This document shows, piece after piece, positions 35,304 to 42,618 of a stretch of DNA of 64,000 nucleotides. The stretch is from contig NZ_JACNMJ010000002.1 of the NCBI RefSeq assembly GCF_014526325.1, forward strand, positions 124,001 to 188,000, read 5' to 3'. The notes under the pieces are model-generated. The model searched no databases. It worked only from the letters and a program-made list of their open reading frames with translations, and was not told where the DNA came from. The position numbers were made by a program, and so were the translations under genes. This stretch comes from Psychroserpens algicola. Its GTDB lineage: Bacteria > Bacteroidota > Bacteroidia > Flavobacteriales > Flavobacteriaceae. How positions within the stretch are numbered: the first letter of the stretch is position 1; every line of letters begins with the position of its first letter.

Positions 35304-37627
35304 AGACTGAAAATACTATAAAAAAAGAACTGGAATCCTTATTAAAAGCTGAAAGTATGGATTATCAACAGTTTTTAGAATTGACTTCTGATTTTATTCA
35401 ATATGATAATGAAAATCTTCGTTTCAGAACTGATGCTGGAACAATTGCTCATTTAGGAAGGGAAAGTATTAAAGATCATACTACAGCAGTTATTGAATTA
35501 GTAAAAAATGGGTATGATGCTGATGCAGAAAAAGTTGATATTGATATTATTATGGATGGTTCCAATAGCTATATTAGAATAGTTGATACTGGAATTGGAA
35601 TGTCTCAAGAAGATGTTATTAATAGATGGTTAAGAATAGGTTTTTCTACTAAAAGGATAGAAAAGAAATCAAAAAAGGAAAGAAGAAAAACAGGTGAAAA
35701 AGGAATTGGAAGACTTTCCGCAGATAGACTAGGCTCTACAATAAGTTTGGTTACTAAATCTAAAGATTCTGATATATTTGGATTAGAAATTAATTGGGAT
35801 GATTTCAACAAACAAGGTATAGACCTTCTACTTATACCATTCAAAAAAATTGATACACCAAAGATTAATTTACCTGAAAAAAGTAATACTGGGACTGAAA
35901 TTATTATTAGAAATTTAAGAAATAATTGGAGTGAATCTGACTTGCGAAGATTATATGAAGAATTATCAATTTTAACATCGCCTTTCAAAGTTATTGAAGA
36001 TTTCTTAATAACAATCAACACTAATATTAAGACGGATTACAAAGGAGAAATAAAACCAAAAGAACATTTAGAACCAGAAGTTGAACTCAATGTTTATTAT
36101 GATGGAATGAGTGAAGAAATATCATATTTCATTAGTGATAAATATGGGTTTGGTGATAAAAAAATAGAAAAACAAATATCTTGGAAATTGCTTTCTCAAA
36201 AGTCTAATATAAAAGGTGAACAAAACTATCTAAATGACTTTAAAAAATTTGATATTAGTGATAAAAAACCTTCATGTGGTCCTGTAATGTTTGATTTAAT
36301 GTTTTATCCTCGTGAATCTGCTCTTGTCAAAGGAACTGGTTTTACATTAAAACAATTAAAAGAGTATTTGGAATTTAATGGAGGCGTAAAAATATATAGA
36401 GACAATATTAGCGTAAAACCATATGGTTTTTCAGGTAAAGATGGTGAAGATTGGTTGAATTTAGGTGATAGACAAGCACAAAATCCTGCAGGTATAGGTA
36501 GACAAGATTGGATGGTAAAAAACAATCAAATGCTTGGTGCAATTTACATTAACAGGGATGAGAATGCAAAATTGGAAGATAGTGCTGCAAGAGAGGGGTT
36601 AGTTCATAATGAAGCATATTTTGACCTTAGAGCTCTAGTGCTTTGTGGTGTGAGATTATTGGAATTACACAGACATAATATCCATAAAAAAATTGATAAG
36701 CCAGGAAATATAACACCAAAAAAGTCTCATAAGAAAATACTAGATGAATATAAAGAGGAATTAGAAAAATTAAAATTAGAATTGTCTGAATTAAGAAAAC
36801 AGGCAGAAGAAAATAATCATATTTATGTTTTAGATGCCTCGAGAAATGTTGATGCAATTCTTGTAAAAACCGAGTCGACAGAAAAAATAATTGAAGAAAT
36901 ACTCAATAAAAATAGAACTTTAGGAGGCCTTGCGACTGTAGGTATTGCTTCTGCTGTTTTTGGTCATGAAACTCAAATGTCAATTTCTCAATTTAAAATG
37001 GCCAATGAAGAAGCAATAGAGTCTTTAAATGAGAATCCTCCAAATATAAATGAAGCAATTGAAGAGCTTATCGAGGCTAGAGAATATTCAAAGCATGTTT
37101 CTGAATGGGGGTCTTTTGCTTTAACAAGAATTAAAAGAGATAAACGAAAGAAAAGACTAATAGATATTAAAGCTCTATTAAGTAAAACAATAAAGGAAAT
37201 GTCAACAGCATTTCATGTTAGAGGTATTAAAATTTCAACTAAAATGGAAGAGGTTACTGCAAAAACATTTCCAATGGATATTGAAACAATAATTATTAAT
37301 TTATTGACTAATTCATACTCTGCTTGCCTTCATAATGATACATTAAGAGAAATAGAAATTAAATTAAGTAGTAAAGTTATCGATGAAACAGATGGTTTCG
37401 AAATTATAGTTTCTGATTCTGGAAATGGCATTCATGAAGATTTTACTGAAATCATTTGGGAGGCTTTATATACAACTAAGACTGATGAAAAAGGGAATGA
37501 AATTGGAACAGGGTTAGGATTAACAATTGTTCAGTCAATTATTGATGATCTTGACGGGCAAAGAGAAGTTGGAAACGATCCAAATTTAAAAGGAGCAAAA
37601 TTCACGATTTGGTTACCAAAAAAATAG
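35300..37627 (+). CDS. double-GHKL protein: MutL/MORC-like ATPase fused to a histidine-kinase core
   Basis: 775 aa with two complete GHKL ATP sites. Site 1: E66-L-V-K-N70-G-Y-D, D96-T-G-I-G-M101 and GEKGIG (132-137), of the Hsp90/MutL/MORC type, followed by an S5-like transducer region (GGVKIYRDNISVKPYG near 361; LEDSAAREGLVHN near 425). A coiled coil (about 475-505) leads to a DHp-like helix with a candidate phospho-acceptor, H556, in SAVFGHETQ. Site 2 is kinase-type: N667-L-L-T-N671, D706-S-G-N-G, G736-T-G-L-G-L. There is no transmembrane segment, so it senses something in the cytoplasm. A receiver gene follows 9 bp later. Likely the sensor/ATPase of a defence system; I know no named system with exactly this layout. 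Confidence 0.82.
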   Translation: MKTENTIKKELESLLKAESMDYQQFLELTSDFIQYDNENLRFRTDAGTIAHLGRESIKDHTTAVIELVKNGYDADAEKVDIDIIMDGSNSYIRIVDTGIGMSQEDVINRWLRIGFSTKRIEKKSKKERRKTGEKGIGRLSADRLGSTISLVTKSKDSDIFGLEINWDDFNKQGIDLLLIPFKKIDTPKINLPEKSNTGTEIIIRNLRNNWSESDLRRLYEELSILTSPFKVIEDFLITINTNIKTDYKGEIKPKEHLEPEVELNVYYDGMSEEISYFISDKYGFGDKKIEKQISWKLLSQKSNIKGEQNYLNDFKKFDISDKKPSCGPVMFDLMFYPRESALVKGTGFTLKQLKEYLEFNGGVKIYRDNISVKPYGFSGKDGEDWLNLGDRQAQNPAGIGRQDWMVKNNQMLGAIYINRDENAKLEDSAAREGLVHNEAYFDLRALVLCGVRLLELHRHNIHKKIDKPGNITPKKSHKKILDEYKEELEKLKLELSELRKQAEENNHIYVLDASRNVDAILVKTESTEKIIEEILNKNRTLGGLATVGIASAVFGHETQMSISQFKMANEEAIESLNENPPNINEAIEELIEAREYSKHVSEWGSFALTRIKRDKRKKRLIDIKALLSKTIKEMSTAFHVRGIKISTKMEEVTAKTFPMDIETIIINLLTNSYSACLHNDTLREIEIKLSSKVIDETDGFEIIVSDSGNGIHEDFTEIIWEALYTTKTDEKGNEIGTGLGLTIVQSIIDDLDGQREVGNDPNLKGAKFTIWLPKK

Positions 37628-37636
37628 AATTTACAT

Positions 37637-38299
37637 ATGGCATTAGTAGCAGTAATTGATGATAGAAAAAGTGTTAGAAAAAGATTATCAAAAAAATTTG
37701 GTAGATATCTAAAACAAGAAGGAATCTCTTGGGATGTACAACATTTCGACCCATTAAATCAAATATTGGATTATCCTAAGTGGATATCTCACAATAAAAT
37801 TGTCATTTTAATTGTTGACGAAAAACTTCGAGAAACGCCTAAAACAGGTGGTGGGTTTCATAGTTATGATGGACATGATCTTGTGAGAGTAATTAGAGAA
37901 ACCAATAAACAATTACCTATATATGTTGTTACTGCTCATGCTGATGATGATATTTTAACACAAATGGAGGGTGAATTCGAAGGCGTTATCCAAAGGGACA
38001 AATTTAATAATGATGATAGCGCCAATCAACAATTTAAAAGAATAGTACGTGCAACTCAAACTTATTTAGAAAATTTCAACAAAGAGTATATAAGATTAGC
38101 TGAATTATCAGAACTAGTAGCTTTAAATAAAGCAACTGACAAGAATAAAGATGAATTAAAAGCTTTACAAACCAAAATGCAGTTACCATTATCAAGTTTT
38201 ATTTCAATTGATAGACAGGAATGGATAGAAGAATTAGATTCCAAAACAAAAGAGCTAGAAGAATTATCAAATAAAATTGAAAATTTTTTAAAGAAATAG
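37637..38299 (+). CDS. single-domain response-regulator receiver with coiled-coil tail
   Basis: 220 aa. The first ~130 residues are a receiver domain with every key residue in place: acidic pair D8-D9 (VIDDRKS), phospho-acceptor D61 (ILIVDEKL), T99 (VVTAHADDD) and K122 (VIQRDKF). A longer loop (KTGGGFHSYDGHD) follows D61. The remaining ~90 residues are charged and helical (ending KELEELSNKIENFLKK), without a DNA-binding output domain. Output is therefore likely by protein contact, perhaps with the HNH nuclease or the methyltransferase. It sits between the kinase-like gene (9 bp) and the HNH gene (1 bp). Confidence 0.85.
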   Translation: MALVAVIDDRKSVRKRLSKKFGRYLKQEGISWDVQHFDPLNQILDYPKWISHNKIVILIVDEKLRETPKTGGGFHSYDGHDLVRVIRETNKQLPIYVVTAHADDDILTQMEGEFEGVIQRDKFNNDDSANQQFKRIVRATQTYLENFNKEYIRLAELSELVALNKATDKNKDELKALQTKMQLPLSSFISIDRQEWIEELDSKTKELEELSNKIENFLKK

Positions 38300-38300
38300 A

Positions 38301-38948
38301 ATGAGATATACAGTTTTTAATAAAAAAGATTCTATAGTACCAGATACCGTTTCTAAATATGGTGACTATAAACCATATCTTAGAAGGGAAGCTAAAGAAA
38401 AATGTGTTTATTGTGCAATTCATGAAAATCCGATTGGAGGAAGTGATCATTTTCATGTAGAACATTATAAACCTAAATCACTAGAAGAATTTGCTGGATT
38501 AGTTAAAGATTATAATAACTTATTTTATGCTTGTGCAATTTGCAATAGATTTAAAAGTAATGATTGGCCTAATGAACCTGTCCCTGATCATTCTGTAATT
38601 TCATATCCTAACCCTAATGAAATAGACTATAATACATTATTTAAACATAATGGAGATGGGACTATTTCCGGAAATTTTATTGCATCAACTTATATTGTAG
38701 AAAAAATATTTTTAAATAGACCACAACTAATAAATGAAAGAAAAGAAAATTTTATTAGGGAAAACTATGTAAGTGAAGCAAATAAACTTATTAATTTAAG
38801 CAAATCACTTTTAACAAAAAAAGGGAGTCAAACTGCAGCAGAGTTACTTTATGAAATTAATGTAAAAATTACTGAAATTAGTCTTTTATTAAATAAGGAT
38901 AAAGAAATAGCAAGGTATGAACCAAGCGAAATAAAAAGAAATAAGTAA
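38301..38948 (+). CDS. HNH endonuclease with two zinc knuckles
   Basis: 215 aa. The HNH core lies at residues 35-82: C35-V-Y-C38, then D49-H-F-H-V-E-H55 with the catalytic histidine region, KPKS, then YNNLFYACAICNRFK with N73 and the second knuckle C78-A-I-C81. This is the arrangement of PtuB/RloB-neighbour and TIGR02646-type defence nucleases. The C-terminal ~110 residues are helical and of unknown role. It is 1 bp after the receiver gene and directly abuts the methyltransferase gene. Likely the DNA-cutting effector of the island. Confidence 0.87.
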   Translation: MRYTVFNKKDSIVPDTVSKYGDYKPYLRREAKEKCVYCAIHENPIGGSDHFHVEHYKPKSLEEFAGLVKDYNNLFYACAICNRFKSNDWPNEPVPDHSVISYPNPNEIDYNTLFKHNGDGTISGNFIASTYIVEKIFLNRPQLINERKENFIRENYVSEANKLINLSKSLLTKKGSQTAAELLYEINVKITEISLLLNKDKEIARYEPSEIKRNK

Positions 38949-40685
38949 TTGTCAAATACTAAAAAAAATACAGGTTCATACTATACTCCAAAAATTCTAT
39001 CAGAATTTTTATCAAATCATATTGTCCAAAAATATCTAAAAGGAAATAAAATATCTGTTTTGGAACCTAGTTGTGGTGATGGTGAATTTGTTTCTTCTTT
39101 TTTTAAGAGTTTAGATTTAAATACAATTGATAATATTTCTATTGACTTATTCGATATAAATGGTGTAGAATTAGCTAAAGCCGATGCCTTAATTCCTTTA
39201 TCAGATAAAATTGATAAGACTATTAATCATCAAGATTATTTAAAACATTATTTAGAGAATGATGATGAATATTCATTAATTATTGGAAACCCACCTTATG
39301 TAAAGAGAAGTAATCTTAAGAAGGTTCAAGTAAAAAGTTGTGATGAAGTTCATAAGAGGTTTAAAGATTCAAGTAACTTGGTAGTATCGAACGGTAAAAT
39401 TAACAACATTTGGATGGCCTTTGTTGAAGCTGCAATAATGAGCTTAAATCAAAATGGTGTACTTTGTTTTGTTATTCCTTCAGAAATATTACAAGTAAAA
39501 TATGCAAAAGAATTGAGAGCATTAATTATTGATAAGTTCGATAGGGTAGAGGTCTTTGCGTTTAATGAATTAATATTTGATGGAATACAACAAGATGTTG
39601 TAGCTTTAATTGGTGTAAAGGGAATTGAGAATATAAATCAACATGGTATTTCTTTCTATCAGGTTGAACAATTAGATGATTTAAAAGAACCAAAATTCAC
39701 AGAAAAAAACAATAATATCCATAGAACAACTCTTGATAAATGGACTAATTATATTTTAACAGATGATGAATTAAACTTTGTGGATTATCTCAAAAATGAG
39801 CATAAGCAAATTAAGTTTTATACAGAAAAAGCGCAAGTAGGTATTGTTTCAGCTGCAAATGATTATTTCATACTTAATGATAAAGAGTTAAAAGAAAATA
39901 AATTATCAAGATTCAGCAGTATTGTAAAACCGATACTTCCAAAAGGAGCATTAGTTCCCAATGTTGCAAAGTTTACTAGTTTTGATTTTCACTATTTAAA
40001 AAATAAAAATGTTAAAGTCAATTTTTTACTTTTTCCTAATCTTCCAAAATCAAAACTTGATGTCAAATTAATTAATTATCTAACCAAAGGGGAGAAGAAG
40101 GAAAAAGAAGGAAAAGGAGAACTACATTTAAGGTATAAAATGACCTTGAGAGATAATTGGTATCATGTTCCAAGCACCTGGCTATCACAAGGTTTGTTTG
40201 TTAAAAGATGTCATAAATATCCTAAAATTTTCGTTAACGAAGCTAATAGTCTTGCTACCGATTCATTTTATAGAATCAATATGAAAGAAAATTATAATAT
40301 CAAAAATTTAGTTTTTTCATTTTATAATTCATTGACATTCGTTTTGGCAGAGTTGGAAGGTCGATTTTATGGAGGTGGAGTTCTTGAACTGACACCAAAT
40401 GAGTTTAAAGAACTATCAATTCCTTACAATAAAAATATAACAGATAAGCAATTTGATATTTTAGATAAAATGCTTCGTGAAGATAGAAATATTGAAGATA
40501 TTTTGTGTTTCACGAATTCAATTATCATACCAAATTTAGACACGATTAAATTAGAAGAAATTAGAATTAAATTAGTTAATCGTAGACTAAAAAAAACTAC
40601 TAAACAACAACGCGATAATATTGAAGTGTATGATTTTGAACAAACACATACTGAAGAAAGAAATCTTAATATTCTCGTTAATTAA
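38949..40685 (+). CDS. N6-adenine DNA methyltransferase (NPPY, type IIG/Eco57I-like)
   Basis: 578 aa. It starts at TTG 38949-38951, immediately after the HNH stop; no ATG could restore the conserved N-terminus TGSYYTPKILSEFL. SAM motif I is LEPSCGDGEF (38-47) and catalytic motif IV is N114-P-P-Y117. The C-terminal ~250 residues look like a target-recognition domain (KIFVNEANSLATDSFYRI, YGGGVLELTPNEFKELSIP). There is no PD-ExK nuclease segment at the N-terminus, so unlike a true type IIG enzyme it would rely on the separate HNH protein for cutting. Either self-protecting methylase or sequence-recognition subunit. Confidence 0.88.
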   Translation: MSNTKKNTGSYYTPKILSEFLSNHIVQKYLKGNKISVLEPSCGDGEFVSSFFKSLDLNTIDNISIDLFDINGVELAKADALIPLSDKIDKTINHQDYLKHYLENDDEYSLIIGNPPYVKRSNLKKVQVKSCDEVHKRFKDSSNLVVSNGKINNIWMAFVEAAIMSLNQNGVLCFVIPSEILQVKYAKELRALIIDKFDRVEVFAFNELIFDGIQQDVVALIGVKGIENINQHGISFYQVEQLDDLKEPKFTEKNNNIHRTTLDKWTNYILTDDELNFVDYLKNEHKQIKFYTEKAQVGIVSAANDYFILNDKELKENKLSRFSSIVKPILPKGALVPNVAKFTSFDFHYLKNKNVKVNFLLFPNLPKSKLDVKLINYLTKGEKKEKEGKGELHLRYKMTLRDNWYHVPSTWLSQGLFVKRCHKYPKIFVNEANSLATDSFYRINMKENYNIKNLVFSFYNSLTFVLAELEGRFYGGGVLELTPNEFKELSIPYNKNITDKQFDILDKMLREDRNIEDILCFTNSIIIPNLDTIKLEEIRIKLVNRRLKKTTKQQRDNIEVYDFEQTHTEERNLNILVN

Positions 40686-40812
40686 CTATTAATATTATAT
40701 AAAATAGAATCTTAGAGAATGAGCCAGCTAGTGCGATGGGATTACAATCTAAATTAAAATTTTAGTACAACGCAATGTAATTGCATCTAAAACCAAAAAT
40801 AAGTTATCTTTC

Positions 40813-40827
40813 TATTTTACATAATAT
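40813..40827 (+). repeat. left arm of 15-bp inverted repeat
   Basis: TATTTTACATAATAT is the exact reverse complement of 41305-41319, 477 bp away. The core TTTTACATAAT recurs in the hairpin at 41205-41263. Confidence 0.7.
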
Positions 40828-40868
40828 TCAAACAATAAGTCCAAATGTCCTAACGAACTCCTCCGTAT

Positions 40869-40912
40869 CTGCGTCGGGTTTGCGTCGGGTATGCGTCGGG
40901 TATGCGTCGGGT
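40869..40912 (+). repeat. 11-bp GC-rich tandem repeat, 4 copies
   Basis: Four copies of (C/T/A)TGCGTCGGGT in a row, then a degenerate AATTCGGGT. It is strikingly GC-rich in an A+T-rich region. It lies between the arms of the 15-bp inverted repeat. Confidence 0.9.
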
Positions 40913-41204
40913 TTAATTCGGGTGAAGCGTGTTTGTAAAACTAGAGCACTAACCAAATGTCCGGTTGACTGTCAAATACGCGTATGTACGAATACATCTA
41001 AAATAATTTAATCTGCCTGAGAATCGCGTATTTCAAAATTTATGGAGCATTATACAATATAAGAGATTTATAAGCATAGTAGTTTATTGGGTTGTAATAT
41101 CCAGGACCTTTGTAAACTATAGATATCACAATTAGCTTGTACATAATTGCTATGTGTGTTACAGCTTATCCAATTTATAAACTTTGGTAGTGTCACAAAT
41201 TACT

Positions 41205-41263
41205 TTTTACATAATTACGAACGCTATAAGTCTGGCAGCCATTATAGCTGCAATTATGTAAAA
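41205..41263 (+). repeat. compound hairpin
   Basis: The outer arms TTTTACATAATT and AATTATGTAAAA (12 bp, perfect) enclose inner arms GCTATAA and TTATAGC (7 bp, perfect), with unequal internal bulges (ACGAAC and TGC) and a 12-nt loop. Imperfect arms with asymmetric bulges are reminiscent of folded single-strand recombination sites. Confidence 0.75.
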
Positions 41264-41279
41264 TACTGTGTATACAGTA
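41264..41279 (+). repeat. small hairpin adjoining the compound hairpin
   Basis: TACTGT / ACAGTA, 6-bp perfect arms and a GTAT loop, starts at the base after the larger hairpin. Confidence 0.65.
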
Positions 41280-41304
41280 ATTTGTTGTAAATGTACTATA
41301 ATTT

Positions 41305-41319
41305 ATATTATGTAAAATA
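41305..41319 (-). repeat. right arm of 15-bp inverted repeat
   Basis: This matches 40813-40827 in reverse complement. It ends 72 bp before the stop of the DUF6090 gene. Confidence 0.7.
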
Positions 41320-41390
41320 AAAATAATTAAAGTCTTCCCTGTTGTTGGTATGTGTAAGGATTAAATCAAAACGATATAAAACTTAAATGT

Positions 41391-42122
41391 CTAAGTATGC
41401 TCGTTTTTAATCTTGGCTTCTAATTGTGTTTTGGCACGTTTCAGATCATAATAAAAGCCGTCAATGATACTACCATACCCATTAATGTATAAAAATCGTA
41501 ACGATGCTATTCGGGATTTGTGCGATTCGTCATGCAATAAATATTTTACGCATTCGGTCTTACAACTAAAATCGGTAATCAATTCGGTATACCAAGGTTG
41601 TGTCGATTCTATGATTTCCAAATTGGTCGTAAGCTTTTTATAAATAATCGATTCGATATCATCAATATTTTTAAAATACGCTTTATATAAACTGCTTAAA
41701 TCTATAAGCCCTTCTGAAATTTCCGAATTATCCAATTCGGCATTATCAATCCAGTTCACGCTATGCTTGTCTAACGCCAGTTCTTTGACTTCAAATAATA
41801 TGGTAGATAACAATCCACCATCATCTACCTTAGATTGGTCATACTTACGTTTCAGTGTTTTTAAATACACCTGATTGAGCGTGTCTAATTCCTGCTTAAA
41901 CTGCTCCAAATCATGAATATCACGATCCAGCTGAACTAAGATCTTTTGCTGTAAATCATGATTATGACGTGCAATTTGCTTGTCCTTATTCCAGTTATTG
42001 ATGTATAAAGCGATAAGAATTCCAAAGACAACCAGGATAATTTCACCAACGGCATACAGCAGGTAATTTCGAAGGCGCTTGGCTTCTACCGACTTAAAAC
42101 GTGTTTTATTAAATAATTTCAT
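41391..42122 (-). CDS. DUF6090 family membrane protein
   Basis: About 243 aa from the ATG at 42122, the usual DUF6090 start (MKLFNKTRFK); an ATG five codons upstream is also in frame. The signature is a basic N-terminus, R-N-Y-L-L-Y-A-V-G-E-I-I-L-V-V-F-G-I in one transmembrane helix, then ALYINNWN. The remaining ~190 residues form a helical periplasmic or cytoplasmic domain. These proteins are common, multi-copy and uncharacterised in Flavobacteriia. It converges on the island's non-coding tail. Confidence 0.85.
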   Translation of the reverse strand: MKLFNKTRFKSVEAKRLRNYLLYAVGEIILVVFGILIALYINNWNKDKQIARHNHDLQQKILVQLDRDIHDLEQFKQELDTLNQVYLKTLKRKYDQSKVDDGGLLSTILFEVKELALDKHSVNWIDNAELDNSEISEGLIDLSSLYKAYFKNIDDIESIIYKKLTTNLEIIESTQPWYTELITDFSCKTECVKYLLHDESHKSRIASLRFLYINGYGSIIDGFYYDLKRAKTQLEAKIKNEHT

Positions 42123-42333
42123 GAGATTAAAATACAAAAAAAGTCCTTCACTTATTTCAAAGACGTTCTATTTCGAGTTCCATCCTAATGATGAGCTGTA
42201 GTTCATCTGTTTATTTGGCCCTTTTAACCACGCTACCGAATAAAATGAACCACATAACCAACAAGTTTGAAACTACAGCCTTCTGAAACTATCTTAGTAT
42301 AAGATGACCCTCAATCTATTAAACCTTACGATT

Positions 42334-42597
42334 ATGGAAACGAAATTTTCTTTATTCAATCAGATTAATAGTTTATGTTACTGGTTGTTAGCATGTAGTG
42401 ACTACCGAACTTCAGTGTTTTTAGATGCTGAAACTGATACTTATGGCGTTTGTATTACGCATAACGGATTAGAACTCTATACCAAAACCATTTCAGGATT
42501 TAGCAAGAGAAAAGCAGAATTCTTAGAACAAGAATTAGACCGTATGGTCGCTGGCTTGCTACATTTAAAACAAAATGTACAGCAGAAATCGGCTTAA
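42334..42597 (+). CDS. small conserved-type protein of unknown function
   Basis: 87 aa from the ATG at 42334; a start ten codons upstream (42304) is possible but adds a non-conserved-looking leader. Composition is that of a real folded protein (VFLDAETDTYGVCITHNGLE, then a helix KAEFLEQELDRMVAGLLHL). No signal peptide or known motif. It stands alone between DUF6090 and lpxD, 21 bp from the convergent lpxD stop. Confidence 0.5.
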   Translation: METKFSLFNQINSLCYWLLACSDYRTSVFLDAETDTYGVCITHNGLELYTKTISGFSKRKAEFLEQELDRMVAGLLHLKQNVQQKSA

Positions 42598-42618
42598 TGA
42601 CCTAAAGACGTTTACGTA

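Larger units (their letters stand above)
40686..41390. other. 705-bp structured non-coding region after the island
   Basis: I find no supported gene. It contains a GC-rich 11-bp tandem repeat, a direct repeat CCAAATGTCC at 40841 and 40953, a 15-bp inverted repeat at 40813-40827 and 41305-41319, and two adjacent hairpins at 41205-41279. The motif TTTTACATAAT(T/A) occurs in both orientations four times, with a partial fifth copy (GTACATAATTG) at about 41140. This could be an integration or recombination site cluster, an integron-like attC region, or a structured RNA. Confidence 0.6.

Noticed and set aside
38949-40685. Complete type IIG enzyme (nuclease and methylase in one chain)
   Set aside because: The protein begins directly with the methylase-type TGSYYTP segment; there is no room for an N-terminal nuclease.
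35100-40685. Ordinary sensory two-component operon
   Set aside because: No transmembrane sensor and no DNA-binding output, and it is linked to HNH and MTase genes.
40781-41011. 76-codon ORF across the GC-rich tandem repeat
   Set aside because: The ORF is carried by the repeat itself, has a basic, cysteine-scattered composition, and no start context or recognisable domain.
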